In this document: positions 35,526 to 43,880 of the stretch, piece after piece
Layout: each line of letters opens with the position of its first letter
Numbering within the stretch: the first letter of the stretch is position 1
From: JBCCGE01 sp039029455
GTDB taxonomy: Bacteria > Pseudomonadota > Gammaproteobacteria > Arenicellales > Poriferihabitantaceae
DNA: 54,888 nt
NCBI GenBank assembly: GCA_039029455.1
Contig: JBCCGE010000010.1
Span: 1 to 54,888, forward strand
Direction of reading: 5' to 3'
Translations under genes and position numbers: made by a program
The notes under the pieces: model-generated
Database searches by the model: none
What the model was told of the DNA's origin: nothing
Seen by the model: the letters and a program-made list of their open reading frames with translations, nothing else

Positions 35526-35542
35526 TTGTAAATAATTTACAA
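35526..35542. promoter_or_regulatory. 17-bp palindromic operator candidate
   Basis: TTGTAAATAATTTACAA is a perfect dyad (TTGTAAAT / ATTTACAA around one base). It is 40 bp upstream of the ScfR-like regulator ATG and in the same intergenic region as the divergent importer operon. Best explained as the binding site of that HTH regulator; not proven. Confidence 0.6.
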
Positions 35543-35581
35543 TATTGCGAGTTGATGCCAGTGTAAGTCACAGATTCGTTT

Positions 35582-36973
35582 ATGAAAACAATATTGGGTG
35601 CCCGCATTCGGAAACGTCGCAGGGAACTGGATGTTACGCAGGCGAATCTTGCCGATAGAATCGGAATTTCGTCGTCGTACCTGAACCTGATCGAGCACAA
35701 CAAACGTCGGGTTTCGGGGAAGTTGCTGCATAAAATTGCGCAGGCCCTTAATCTTGATCTGGAGGATCTTGACGGAGCTGTCGAGCGGAGACTGCTGTCG
35801 CGGCTCGATGAGATTGCTGATTTGCCGGAGTTTGCTCACATTGGTGTTGAGTCTGAACGCACGGGTGAGTTGATTGGTCGTTATCCGGGATGGGCTCGCG
35901 CTGTCGCGGCCCTGGCCCGGTCGGAGCGCGAATCGACAGAGATTGCTCGGGCGCTTGCAGACCGCCTGACGCACGATACGTTTCTGGGCGATTCCGTTCA
36001 CAAAATCCTCAGTGGAATTGCCTCGGTGCGATCGTCGGGTGAAATACTGGTGCATTTCCCGGACATGGAGACCGAGCAGCGGGATCAGTTTAACCGAATT
36101 ATTTACGACGAATGTCAAAACCTTACCAGTGTGGGTGAGGCGCTGGCCACGTATTTCGATAAATCTGATGAAGCCGAAAGGGTGTTGACGCCTCAGGATG
36201 AAGTGGAAACGTTTTTTGAATCCAGAGCCAATCACTTTGCCGAAATCGAGGCTGCGGCAGATGCCGTCAAGCTGAGTACCGACAGCGCTTATGCTGGTAC
36301 CCGAAAACAACTTGCTGCAGCGATTGTCGAGCGGGAATTTGGTGACCTGATCAAGTCGCTGCTCGAAAACGGTGCACATTTTGAGACTGAAATAGCCCAC
36401 ACCAAAGCCAGAGAAGCGCTGGTGGAGTACGCAGTAGAAGCCATTCTGGTGCCGATGCAGAGATTCGAATCCGCGGCATTGGAATCCGCATTTGACATAG
36501 AATTTCTGGCTGAATCGTTTGCTGTCGAAATGCGGACGATATGTCATCGTCTGACTGCGTTACCGCGCCGACGTGAATTTCCCAGATTCGGCCACTATCT
36601 GACCAATGCCGCCGGGACGATTATTTCTATGCGAAGCCTGCAGGGTCTGCTCAGTCCACGTTATGCTGCCGCGTGTCCGCTGTGGGTTCTCTATAGAGCA
36701 CAACAATCGCCTGAAACCGTGCTGCGACAGCGCGCGCTGTTTCCGTCCGGAAGGCAGTATGTATTCCTGGCTCGAGCTCGACACCGCGGTCAGACCGGAT
36801 TTGGACAGCCGCGGCACTACGTGACCGATATGCTGGCTTTGACAGAGGAGGACGCCGCAAAGACAGTTTATGCGCCTGCAGACAATGTGCCCGTCGAACG
36901 CGTAGGTGCGACTTGCAGAAGTTGCCCCCGGGAGAGCTGCGATCACCGTGTCGCCGATCCTCTCACCGGCTAG
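35582..36973 (+). CDS. ScfR/RamB-like XRE-family regulator of short-chain carboxylate metabolism
   Basis: A 463-residue cytoplasmic regulator. Residues 1-65 are an XRE helix-turn-helix (LGARIRKRRRELDVTQANLA, then GISSSYLNLIEHNKRRVSGK). The rest follows the ScfR/RamB family: a middle IrrE-like region whose metallopeptidase motif has decayed, a VCHRL-type element (TICHRLTALPRR), and a C-terminal DUF2083 with a cysteine cluster Cys445, Cys448, Cys453 (CRSCPRESCDH) that may bind a metal. Relatives such as RamB and PrpR-type proteins respond to short-chain acyl-CoA and control acetate or propionate genes. Divergent from the Liv-type importer and upstream of the two-component genes; self-regulation through the adjacent palindrome is likely. 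Confidence 0.87.
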   Translation: MKTILGARIRKRRRELDVTQANLADRIGISSSYLNLIEHNKRRVSGKLLHKIAQALNLDLEDLDGAVERRLLSRLDEIADLPEFAHIGVESERTGELIGRYPGWARAVAALARSERESTEIARALADRLTHDTFLGDSVHKILSGIASVRSSGEILVHFPDMETEQRDQFNRIIYDECQNLTSVGEALATYFDKSDEAERVLTPQDEVETFFESRANHFAEIEAAADAVKLSTDSAYAGTRKQLAAAIVEREFGDLIKSLLENGAHFETEIAHTKAREALVEYAVEAILVPMQRFESAALESAFDIEFLAESFAVEMRTICHRLTALPRRREFPRFGHYLTNAAGTIISMRSLQGLLSPRYAAACPLWVLYRAQQSPETVLRQRALFPSGRQYVFLARARHRGQTGFGQPRHYVTDMLALTEEDAAKTVYAPADNVPVERVGATCRSCPRESCDHRVADPLTG

Positions 36974-37042
36974 AATGAGTCATCAAGACAATGATGTGAT
37001 TCGCTGTTAGAATATTTTTTCACCCCCCGAAATCAGAACAAA

Positions 37043-37417
37043 TTGCCTGAAAAGAAGCAGATACTGCTCGTGGAGGACGAGCCCAATATTGTGATTTCGC
37101 TCAAATTTCTGCTGGAAAATGCCGGCTTTAATGTTGATGTGGAAACCAATGGCAAAGACGCTTTAAATCATATTTTCCAACAGCCGCCCAGTGTACTCGT
37201 GCTCGATGTGATGTTGCCTGAACTCGATGGCTTTGAGATCCTCAAAAGGGTTCGAACCGATCCGCGAGTCAACAGACTGCCCGTTTTAATGCTCACTGCC
37301 AAAGGTCAACGGGAGGATCAGAAAAACGCGATCGAGTTTGGTGCCGACAAATTTATCACCAAGCCGTTCTCAAATGCCGAGGTTGTCGAAGCGGTTGAAT
37401 CTCTGGTGTCGATTTGA
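37043..37417 (+). CDS. Single-domain response regulator (receiver only)
   Basis: A 124-residue CheY-like receiver without an output domain. The acidic pair is in LLVEDEPN, the phospho-acceptor is Asp55 in VLVLDVMLPELDG, and the switch Thr and Lys are in LMLTAKG and FITKPFS. It starts with TTG; no ATG or GTG occurs in the vicinity and no strong SD is seen. It overlaps the next gene by 4 bp (TTGA) and is followed by the symporter-kinase that probably phosphorylates it. CrbR, its counterpart in Vibrio and Pseudomonas, has a LuxR-type DNA-binding domain that is lacking here. Confidence 0.88.
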   Translation: MPEKKQILLVEDEPNIVISLKFLLENAGFNVDVETNGKDALNHIFQQPPSVLVLDVMLPELDGFEILKRVRTDPRVNRLPVLMLTAKGQREDQKNAIEFGADKFITKPFSNAEVVEAVESLVSI

Positions 37418-37704
37418 ACAAGACAAAACACCGCGAGAGTGGCAAAGTCGAGGAACTGCTTTCAAGCGGCAAGACACTCGATCGAGCTTTCATTCTGCCG
37501 GTAATCGGCCTCATTCTTCTGGTAACCCCTGTCGCTAACATTTTTCGTCTCGAAACGCATGTGGCGGGCGTGCCTTTCGCAGCGCTCTATCTCTTTGTTG
37601 TGTGGGGTAGTCTGATCGGAGGTGCGGCGCTGCTGGCCCGAAAGCTTCGACAGTATTCGAGTGATCGTCAGAGTCCTGACGTCAATCTGGACAACAGCGA
37701 CTAG
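37414..37704 (+). CDS. Small two-helix membrane protein between receiver and symporter-kinase
   Basis: A 96-residue protein with a charged N-terminal region of about 27 residues, two hydrophobic segments (FILPVIGLILLVTPVANIF and AALYLFVVWGSLIGGAALLA) and a polar tail. The start codon TTG overlaps the stop of the receiver gene (TTGA), and the kinase gene begins 5 bp after its stop, so the three are tightly coupled. Small proteins of similar shape precede SSS-family symporters such as ActP (YjcH), but sequence similarity cannot be claimed. A subunit or partner of the symporter-kinase is inferred. Confidence 0.72.
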   Translation: MNKTKHRESGKVEELLSSGKTLDRAFILPVIGLILLVTPVANIFRLETHVAGVPFAALYLFVVWGSLIGGAALLARKLRQYSSDRQSPDVNLDNSD

Positions 37705-37709
37705 GTTCA

Positions 37710-40379
37710 ATGCTCTCGGGTGACATACTTCTTGCGGTATCGCTCGGTTATGTGGCCTTGTTATTTGCGATTGCGTTTTACGTTGATCGACTATCGAGAA
37801 GGGGGCGCGCCAAATGGTTGCAATCACCTCTGATTTTCACGCTTTCAATCTCGGTGTACTGTACCTCGTGGACTTTCTATGGTGCTGTAGGTTCGGCCGC
37901 CCGAAACGGTCTCGAGTTCATCACTATCTATCTCGGTCCTACACTCGTATTTATCGGCTGGTGGTGGCTGCTTCGCAAACTGGTTCGAATCGGTCGGGCG
38001 CATCGCGTGACCTCAATTGCTGACCTGATTTCATCCCGCTACGGTAAGAGTGAGAGTCTGGGTGCATTAGTCACCGTGATTGCCCTGATTGCGACGACAC
38101 CCTACATTGCGCTGCAGCTGCAGTCGGTGACACGGAGTTATCAGGTTATTGTAGGGGATGTAAACGTTTCCGCTACAGCGTTCGCAATCGCTGCGGGAAT
38201 GGCATTGTTTACTGTTCTTTTTGGCACGCGAAATCTGGATGCGAATGAACGACATCACGGCGTGGTGGCTGCTATCGCCGTGGAAGCAGTCGTCAAACTG
38301 GTTGCTTTGCTCGCGGTTGGAATTTTTGTGGTCTACGGTATTGCAGATGGAGTCGGGTCAGTTTTTGAGGGCGTTGACTTCGAAACCGTATACGGCGAGA
38401 CCAACATTTTCGATGCCCGATGGGTGGCGCTGACGTTTTTAAGTGCGACTGCGATCATTTGCCTACCGAGACAGTTCCAGGTCACCGTTGTTGAAAATGT
38501 TGACGAGAACCATCTGGCGACGGCCTCCTGGCTGTTTCCACTCTATCTGTTTGGCATGTGTCTTTTTGTGCTGCCGATTGCAATAGCGGGTCTGAAGTTT
38601 TTGCCTGAGGGATCCAACCCTGACCTGTACGTTCTTACGCTGCCGCTATCGCTTGATCGACAGGATCTTGCGTTGCTGGCTTTTCTTGGTGGTTTTTCGT
38701 CCGCAACATCGATGGTAATCGTGGCAGCAATTGCAGTATCAACTATGGTGTCGAACCACATTGTAATGCCACTTGCATTGCGTTTGGTCGGCGGCGGCCC
38801 TGCCGTTAGTGGAGATCTTCGCAGGTTGTTGCTGATTTCCCGCAGGATCAGTATTGCTGCAGTTCTGGGGCTCGGCTTTTTGTATTTCCAGCGGCGCGGT
38901 GGTTCAGATGCACTGGCGGCGATGGGATTGATAGCCTTTGCAGGGGTTGCCCAGTTTATGCCTGGGCTGGTTGGTGGGATATTTTGGCGCGGTGCGACTC
39001 GGACGGGTGCGCTTACCGGTCTGGTGGTGGGATTCGGTCTCTGGGCGTACACCCTGTTTCTGCCAAGTTTTGGCGGCGAGTTCATTCTGAGCAAAGATGT
39101 TCTCGACAACGGTCTATTCGGTCTTGAAGCATTGAGACCTCAGTCTCTGTTCGGTATGTCCGGCATTGATCCGCTTGTGCATGCATTGCTCTGGAGTCTG
39201 GGAAGTAATATTGTGATTTTTATGGTGGTCTCCAGCCTCACAAATCCGGGCGCTCTCGAGAGACTGCAGGGCGCCCTGTTTGTCGATATTTTTCGCAGAG
39301 CAGACGAAATGTCCGAGCGATTCGTTCCGGGAAAAGCGACTTCGGAAGATCTTTTTGTGCTTGCTCAGCGCATTATGGGACGTGAAGCGGCTAGGAAACT
39401 TTTTGACAAAGCCGCTGAATCACAAGGTGATGTGCAGGGACTGCCGGCACCCAGCGATGCTTTTATCTCGCAATTGGAGCGTGAGTTAGCGGGATCCGTT
39501 GGTGCAGCATCGGCACATGCGATGGTCCGACGTGTGACCGGACAGGAAAGTATCAGTATGACAGATCTAATGGAGATTGCTGATGAGACGCAGCGACTGA
39601 TCGAGACACATCGTCAGCTGTCTGTAAAGTCTGATGAATTGACCCAGACCATGGCACAGCTGCAGGCTGCAAACGATCAGCTTCGGGATCTCGATGCACA
39701 GAAAGACGAATTCTTAAGTCAGGTGAGTCATGAGCTCAGAACGCCGATGACGTCTTTGAGATCATTTTCGGAGATTCTGCTGAATACGGAAAATGTATCG
39801 ATAGAAGACAGAACAAAGTTTCTCAGAATAATTCACGATGAAAGCCATCGTCTGACCCGACTGCTTGATGAAATACTGGATATCAGCCAACTGGAGTCCG
39901 GGTTACCCGATGATCCCGTTAGTGAAGTGGATCTGGATCGCGTTATTGAAGCTGCAGTGGACTCTATTTCCGGCGTGATGAAGGAGAATAGAGTGTCGAT
40001 AAAACGTATTGGACTGCCAGTTCAACGAACCGCTCTGGCCAATGAAGACCGACTCAGGCAGGTACTGATAAATCTGCTGTCAAATTCTCTCAAATACAAC
40101 CGGGCTGAAAATCCGGAAATTCATGTCCATGCGCATGCCGACATCAACAATGTGTGCATAGATGTGGCTGACAACGGCGGTGGGGTGAAAAGAGCGGATG
40201 CAAATCTGGTTTTTGAAAAGTTTCAGCGAGGTGAGCAGGCGCTCGGTGAACAGGGCGCCGGCCTGGGATTGCCGATTAGTCGCGCGATCATGCGTAGCAT
40301 GGGTGGAGAGCTGCGACTCGAGTTCACCGAGACTGATTCCAGTTTTTTCAGAATCGAAATGCCGCAGTATGTTCAGTGA
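37710..40379 (+). CDS. Sodium/solute symporter-histidine kinase (CrbS/CbrA-like)
   Basis: An 889-residue inner-membrane sensor. Residues 1 to about 530 form an SSS-family (SLC5) transporter with some 13 helices, including TSIADLISSRYGKSESLGAL and FSSATSMVIVAAIAVSTMVSNH. A STAC-like segment (about 535-590, RRADEMSERFVPGKATSEDL) links to a coiled coil (about 620-665), the HisKA domain with His674 in SHELRTPM, and a C-terminal HATPase with LINLLSNSLKYNRAENP and GGGVKRAD/GAGLGLPISRAI. CrbS of Vibrio and Pseudomonas senses acetate-related signals and activates acs; the location here beside acs supports the same role. It lacks the PAS domain found in CbrA. Confidence 0.9.
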   Translation: MLSGDILLAVSLGYVALLFAIAFYVDRLSRRGRAKWLQSPLIFTLSISVYCTSWTFYGAVGSAARNGLEFITIYLGPTLVFIGWWWLLRKLVRIGRAHRVTSIADLISSRYGKSESLGALVTVIALIATTPYIALQLQSVTRSYQVIVGDVNVSATAFAIAAGMALFTVLFGTRNLDANERHHGVVAAIAVEAVVKLVALLAVGIFVVYGIADGVGSVFEGVDFETVYGETNIFDARWVALTFLSATAIICLPRQFQVTVVENVDENHLATASWLFPLYLFGMCLFVLPIAIAGLKFLPEGSNPDLYVLTLPLSLDRQDLALLAFLGGFSSATSMVIVAAIAVSTMVSNHIVMPLALRLVGGGPAVSGDLRRLLLISRRISIAAVLGLGFLYFQRRGGSDALAAMGLIAFAGVAQFMPGLVGGIFWRGATRTGALTGLVVGFGLWAYTLFLPSFGGEFILSKDVLDNGLFGLEALRPQSLFGMSGIDPLVHALLWSLGSNIVIFMVVSSLTNPGALERLQGALFVDIFRRADEMSERFVPGKATSEDLFVLAQRIMGREAARKLFDKAAESQGDVQGLPAPSDAFISQLERELAGSVGAASAHAMVRRVTGQESISMTDLMEIADETQRLIETHRQLSVKSDELTQTMAQLQAANDQLRDLDAQKDEFLSQVSHELRTPMTSLRSFSEILLNTENVSIEDRTKFLRIIHDESHRLTRLLDEILDISQLESGLPDDPVSEVDLDRVIEAAVDSISGVMKENRVSIKRIGLPVQRTALANEDRLRQVLINLLSNSLKYNRAENPEIHVHAHADINNVCIDVADNGGGVKRADANLVFEKFQRGEQALGEQGAGLGLPISRAIMRSMGGELRLEFTETDSSFFRIEMPQYVQ

Positions 40380-40534
40380 CGTTTATCGATCCAATTCCAA
40401 AAGGTAGGTTGCAATCGCCATCAATCGAGACTGCCGTATTGCGCCTTTCTGTCAGGGACCGATCCGCAAAATAGACTGCGTGCTTATTTTTGTGCCAGTT
40501 AAACAATTAACATTGCCGGAAGTGGGATAACCAT

Positions 40535-41389
40535 ATGCAGTCATCAGGTTTGACATCAGACTATGAGCGCGACGGTTTCGTGTTTCCAATCACTGTCTTT
40601 GATGCGGGAGAGGCAGCGCGAATGCGTCAGCAGCTCGAGATAATCGAACAAACTAAATTTGCTGCGTGTCCATCTGAAAATGTTGGTAAGCTGCTTAGAG
40701 TCAACGCCCATTATCTGTTTCCGCTTGTGTACGATGCAGCGTCTGATGCACGGGTACTGAACGCGGTGGAATCACTGATCGGACCCAATATTCTGATCTA
40801 CAGCGCAGAGTTTTTTATCAAGGAACCGGCTACCACCAAGCACGTCAGCTGGCATCAGGATCTGACCTATTGGGGCCTCGGTGAGACCGATGATGAAGTG
40901 ACGGCCTGGATCGCGTTATCCGATGTGACGACTCAGGCCGGCTGCATGCGTTTTATCCCGGGATCGCACAATCGCGCCATCCAGCCGCATACCGATACAT
41001 TTGCGGCAGACAATCAGTTATCGCGAGGACAGGAGCTGGCCGTGGAAATTGATGAATCAATTGCGGTCAGTGCCGTGCTCAAGCCGGGTCAGATGTCGTT
41101 GCATCACGGAAGGCTGTTTCATGCATCCGGTCCAAACCGGTCAAGTGATCGACGCATCGGTCTGGCAATACGGTATGTGACCCCCGAAGTGCGCCAGCAG
41201 GTCGCGGGAGAAGACTACGCTATCCTGGTCAGGGGGACGGATCACAGCGGAAACTGGATCCACGTCAGTTCGCCGAAAGACAACGTGGATCCAAATGATC
41301 TGCAACGCTATCGACGCATCCGGGACATACAAAAAATAGCTTTGGCGCAGGGTTTGTCCAATCCGGCATCGATGTACAAAGGCTCATAA
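40535..41389 (+). CDS. Phytanoyl-CoA dioxygenase (PhyH) family protein
   Basis: Fe(II)/2OG dioxygenase of 284 residues. The triad is His and Asp in SWHQDLTYWG and the distal His in MSLHHGRLFHASGPN, followed by the 2OG arginine in RRIGLAIRYV. The family block GCMRFIPGSHN is intact. PhyH relatives hydroxylate lipids, ectoine, or phosphonates and alkylamines; sequence does not decide. It stands alone after the symporter-kinase, with 155 bp upstream containing a small GTTAA/TTAAC dyad. Confidence 0.88.
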   Translation: MQSSGLTSDYERDGFVFPITVFDAGEAARMRQQLEIIEQTKFAACPSENVGKLLRVNAHYLFPLVYDAASDARVLNAVESLIGPNILIYSAEFFIKEPATTKHVSWHQDLTYWGLGETDDEVTAWIALSDVTTQAGCMRFIPGSHNRAIQPHTDTFAADNQLSRGQELAVEIDESIAVSAVLKPGQMSLHHGRLFHASGPNRSSDRRIGLAIRYVTPEVRQQVAGEDYAILVRGTDHSGNWIHVSSPKDNVDPNDLQRYRRIRDIQKIALAQGLSNPASMYKGS

Positions 41390-41568
41390 TCAACGGGTTT
41401 CGTTAAGCTGAAACGAATTCGTTGATATAGTTGTTTGTTGTCGCGAATGCGGACGACGTCGTTGGTACCTCGTCCTACACTAGCATGCCATTCCACCGAT
41501 GTACTCTGTGCCATTCCAGAAAAATGGGCGAACTGGCAGTATTGTAATCGGGTGTATATACTAGCTTT

Positions 41569-41588
41569 ACGTCACTCGGTGGTGACGT
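41569..41588. repeat. Inverted repeat upstream of the second peptide-type ABC operon
   Basis: ACGTCAC (41569-41575) and GTGACGT (41582-41588) form a perfect 7-bp inverted repeat with a 6-nt loop; TAGC/GCTA arms outside extend it past a TTT bulge. It lies 92 bp before the first permease start, in a 290-bp region (41390-41679) without a gene. Operator or leader hairpin are both possible. A TATACT just upstream (41557-41562) could be a -10 box. Confidence 0.4.
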
Positions 41589-41679
41589 GCTACTTGCATA
41601 ATAACGAACCTGACCGAATGCCAACTACCCCGCAGGTACCCGAAATCTGCCGGATTGGTTGAAATCGAGGAGAAATGAT

Positions 41680-42681
41680 GTGAATTCAGTAATTGGTATC
41701 GTCCTGCAAAGGCTTGGCCTGGGGTTAGTGACCCTCTTTGTCGTCTCTGTACTTATTTTTGCCGCAGTAAATGCGCTGCCCGGTGATTTTGCGGAGGCTA
41801 TACTGGGGCAGGGTGCAACTCCGGAGGCTGTTGCAGCCATTCGAGAAGATCTCGGTCTCAACAAAAATCCTGTATCCCGCTATCTCGACTGGCTCGGTGG
41901 CGTACTGACCGGGGATTTTGGGACCAGTTTTGCACAGGCAAACTTTGCATCGTTCGCCGGAGCGGACACCGGTAAGGGTGGAATCGGTTCGGTCGCAGCC
42001 CAGCTCGAACCGCGCTTTAAAAATACCCTGTTCCTCGCGGCTGTTGCTGCAATTATCGCGGTTCCAATCTCACTGCTGCTTGGTCTGTTGGCCGCGCTGT
42101 ATAGAAATTCGGTCTTCGACCGCTTCGTTAACATTGCGACGCTGAGTTCGATTTCGTCTCCGGAGTTTTTTCTGGCCTATATTCTGATTCTTTTTCTTGC
42201 GGTACTGAATCCGGTGCTGCCGTCACTTTCGAGTATTTTTCCGGACATGACTTTTGGAGAGCGCCTGGAAAAAACGATGCTGCCGGCACTTACGCTCACG
42301 CTTGTTGTAACTGCACACATGATGCGAATGACGCGGGCCGCAATCATCAATCTGCTATCGAGTCCGTATATTGAAATGGCCCGACTCAAAGGCATTAGCC
42401 CCTTTCGCGTGATCCTTGTTCATGCCCTGCCAAATGCACTGGCTCCAATCATCAACGTCATCGCACTGAATCTGGCATTTCTGGTTACCGGTGTTGTGGT
42501 TGTTGAAGTGGTTTTTGTGTACCCCGGAATCGGCCAGCTTTTTGTTGACAGTGTAAAAATAAGGGATATTCCGGTTGTTCAGGCCTGTTGTCTGATATTC
42601 GCGGCGGCTTATATTCTTTTAAACCTGACGGCTGATGTGATGGGCATATTGTCCAATCCGCGGCTGCGACACCCAAAATAA
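41680..42681 (+). CDS. ABC transporter permease, DppB/OppB type
   Basis: First gene of the complete peptide/nickel-type importer. Family features: first helix ending in LIFAAVNALPGDFAEAILG, periplasmic loop with REDLGLNKNPVSRYLDWLG, EAA-type loop MARLKGISPFRVILVHALPNA and the C-terminus NPRLRHPK. I start at GTG 41680, 7 nt after GAGGAG; the TTG at 41659 has no Shine-Dalgarno. A tiny ATG-ATG-TGA frame overlaps this GTG. A longer periplasmic insert (ANFASFAGADTGKGGIGSV) than in the paralogue at 11361 is visible. The DppC-like gene follows after 10 bp. Confidence 0.92.
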   Translation: MNSVIGIVLQRLGLGLVTLFVVSVLIFAAVNALPGDFAEAILGQGATPEAVAAIREDLGLNKNPVSRYLDWLGGVLTGDFGTSFAQANFASFAGADTGKGGIGSVAAQLEPRFKNTLFLAAVAAIIAVPISLLLGLLAALYRNSVFDRFVNIATLSSISSPEFFLAYILILFLAVLNPVLPSLSSIFPDMTFGERLEKTMLPALTLTLVVTAHMMRMTRAAIINLLSSPYIEMARLKGISPFRVILVHALPNALAPIINVIALNLAFLVTGVVVVEVVFVYPGIGQLFVDSVKIRDIPVVQACCLIFAAAYILLNLTADVMGILSNPRLRHPK

Positions 42682-42691
42682 GGAGTCACTG

Positions 42692-43876
42692 ATGAATACA
42701 TTATTAATGTTGGTGGTTTGGGTTGTCGGTATTTTCGCTGGTGGTTGGGTGCTCCGATTCGTCGGTCAGAAAATCAACTGGCCCAAAGAAAATCTTAATA
42801 TCTATTTTAGAGATGTCGGTTTGACCGAATCCGCAGGTTTTGTTCTCGGTCTTGTCGCACTTTATTTTGTATTCCAGTTTTACTTCATCGAAAAATCGCA
42901 GTTCTTTCGGTGGGCAGTTCAGGGATTCATCATTTTCTCTATCGCTGCGTATATTTTTTGGACCCTCGGTAGACTTATTGGTACTCAAGGTTCGCGAAAG
43001 TTGTTTCGGCAGATGCCGCTCACCGCTGCATTCGGTATTCTGGTCATCATTATTTATGCTGTGATGGCTGTATTTGCCGGATCGATTGCGCCGTATGGAC
43101 AGGAAGAGATTTTTGAGAAGATTAATCTTCTGCCCGGAGGTGACGAAGCCACTGGTGGTGATCCGAGATTTCCACTTGGCACCGATCAGCTCGGCAGGGA
43201 CCTCCTTTCAAGATTAATTTATGGCGCGCAAAATACAGTTGGTATTGCTTTTGTAACCACGCTGCTGGCGTTCTTTATCGGCACGTCGGTGGGGTTTCTG
43301 GCAGCCACACTGGGCGGTTGGGTTGATCAGGTTTCCTCGCGAACGGTTGATGCGCTGATGGCGATTCCTCAATTGATCTTCGCGCTGTTGCTGATGACCA
43401 TCGCTACGGCCTGGGCCGGGAACAACAAGGCGCTGGTGACCGTATATATGATCGTAATCATTGCGGTACTGGACAGCACCAGAGTGTTCCGACTGGCACG
43501 AGCAGTCGGATTGAACATTGTGGTTATGGATTACATCGAAGCTGCCAAACTTCGTGGAGAAAAACTCTCGTACCTGATTTTCAAGGAAATTCTGCCGAAT
43601 GCGTATGCACCGTTACTGGCTGAATTTGGTTTGCGTTTCTGCTTCGTATTTCTGACTATAGCCGCACTCTCATTCCTGGGGATCGGTATCCAGCCACCTC
43701 TGGCCGACTGGGGTACCATGGTTCGTGATTTATCCCAGTTTATTAATTTCGCGCAGTTCAGTCCGTTGACTGCAGCACTGCCTTTAATGGCTGCGGGGGC
43801 AATTGCATTGCTAACCGTCGCAGTCAACTTTGTTGTTGACTGGATGCTGCACCGGTCTTCCGGACTTAAGGAGTAA
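42692..43876 (+). CDS. ABC transporter permease, DppC/OppC type, with extra N-terminal membrane domain
   Basis: A 394-residue permease, about 100 residues longer than usual. The C-terminal 280 residues are standard: FPLGTDQLGRDLLSRLIYGAQN and the EAA loop DYIEAAKLRGEKLSYLIFKE. The additional N-terminus contains three hydrophobic segments (MLVVWVVGIFAGGWVLRFVG; FVLGLVALYFVFQFYF; VQGFIIFSIAAYIFWTLGRL) before the canonical first helix (GILVIIIYAVMAVFAGSIAPYG). The preceding gene ends 10 bp upstream and AAGGAG gives a good Shine-Dalgarno. The ATPase gene follows after 4 bp. Confidence 0.92.
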   Translation: MNTLLMLVVWVVGIFAGGWVLRFVGQKINWPKENLNIYFRDVGLTESAGFVLGLVALYFVFQFYFIEKSQFFRWAVQGFIIFSIAAYIFWTLGRLIGTQGSRKLFRQMPLTAAFGILVIIIYAVMAVFAGSIAPYGQEEIFEKINLLPGGDEATGGDPRFPLGTDQLGRDLLSRLIYGAQNTVGIAFVTTLLAFFIGTSVGFLAATLGGWVDQVSSRTVDALMAIPQLIFALLLMTIATAWAGNNKALVTVYMIVIIAVLDSTRVFRLARAVGLNIVVMDYIEAAKLRGEKLSYLIFKEILPNAYAPLLAEFGLRFCFVFLTIAALSFLGIGIQPPLADWGTMVRDLSQFINFAQFSPLTAALPLMAAGAIALLTVAVNFVVDWMLHRSSGLKE

Positions 43877-43880
43877 TAAA

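Noticed and set aside
35537..36547. 336-codon minus-strand open frame opposite the ScfR-like regulator
   Set aside because: Shadow of the regulator gene; would also cover the palindromic operator.
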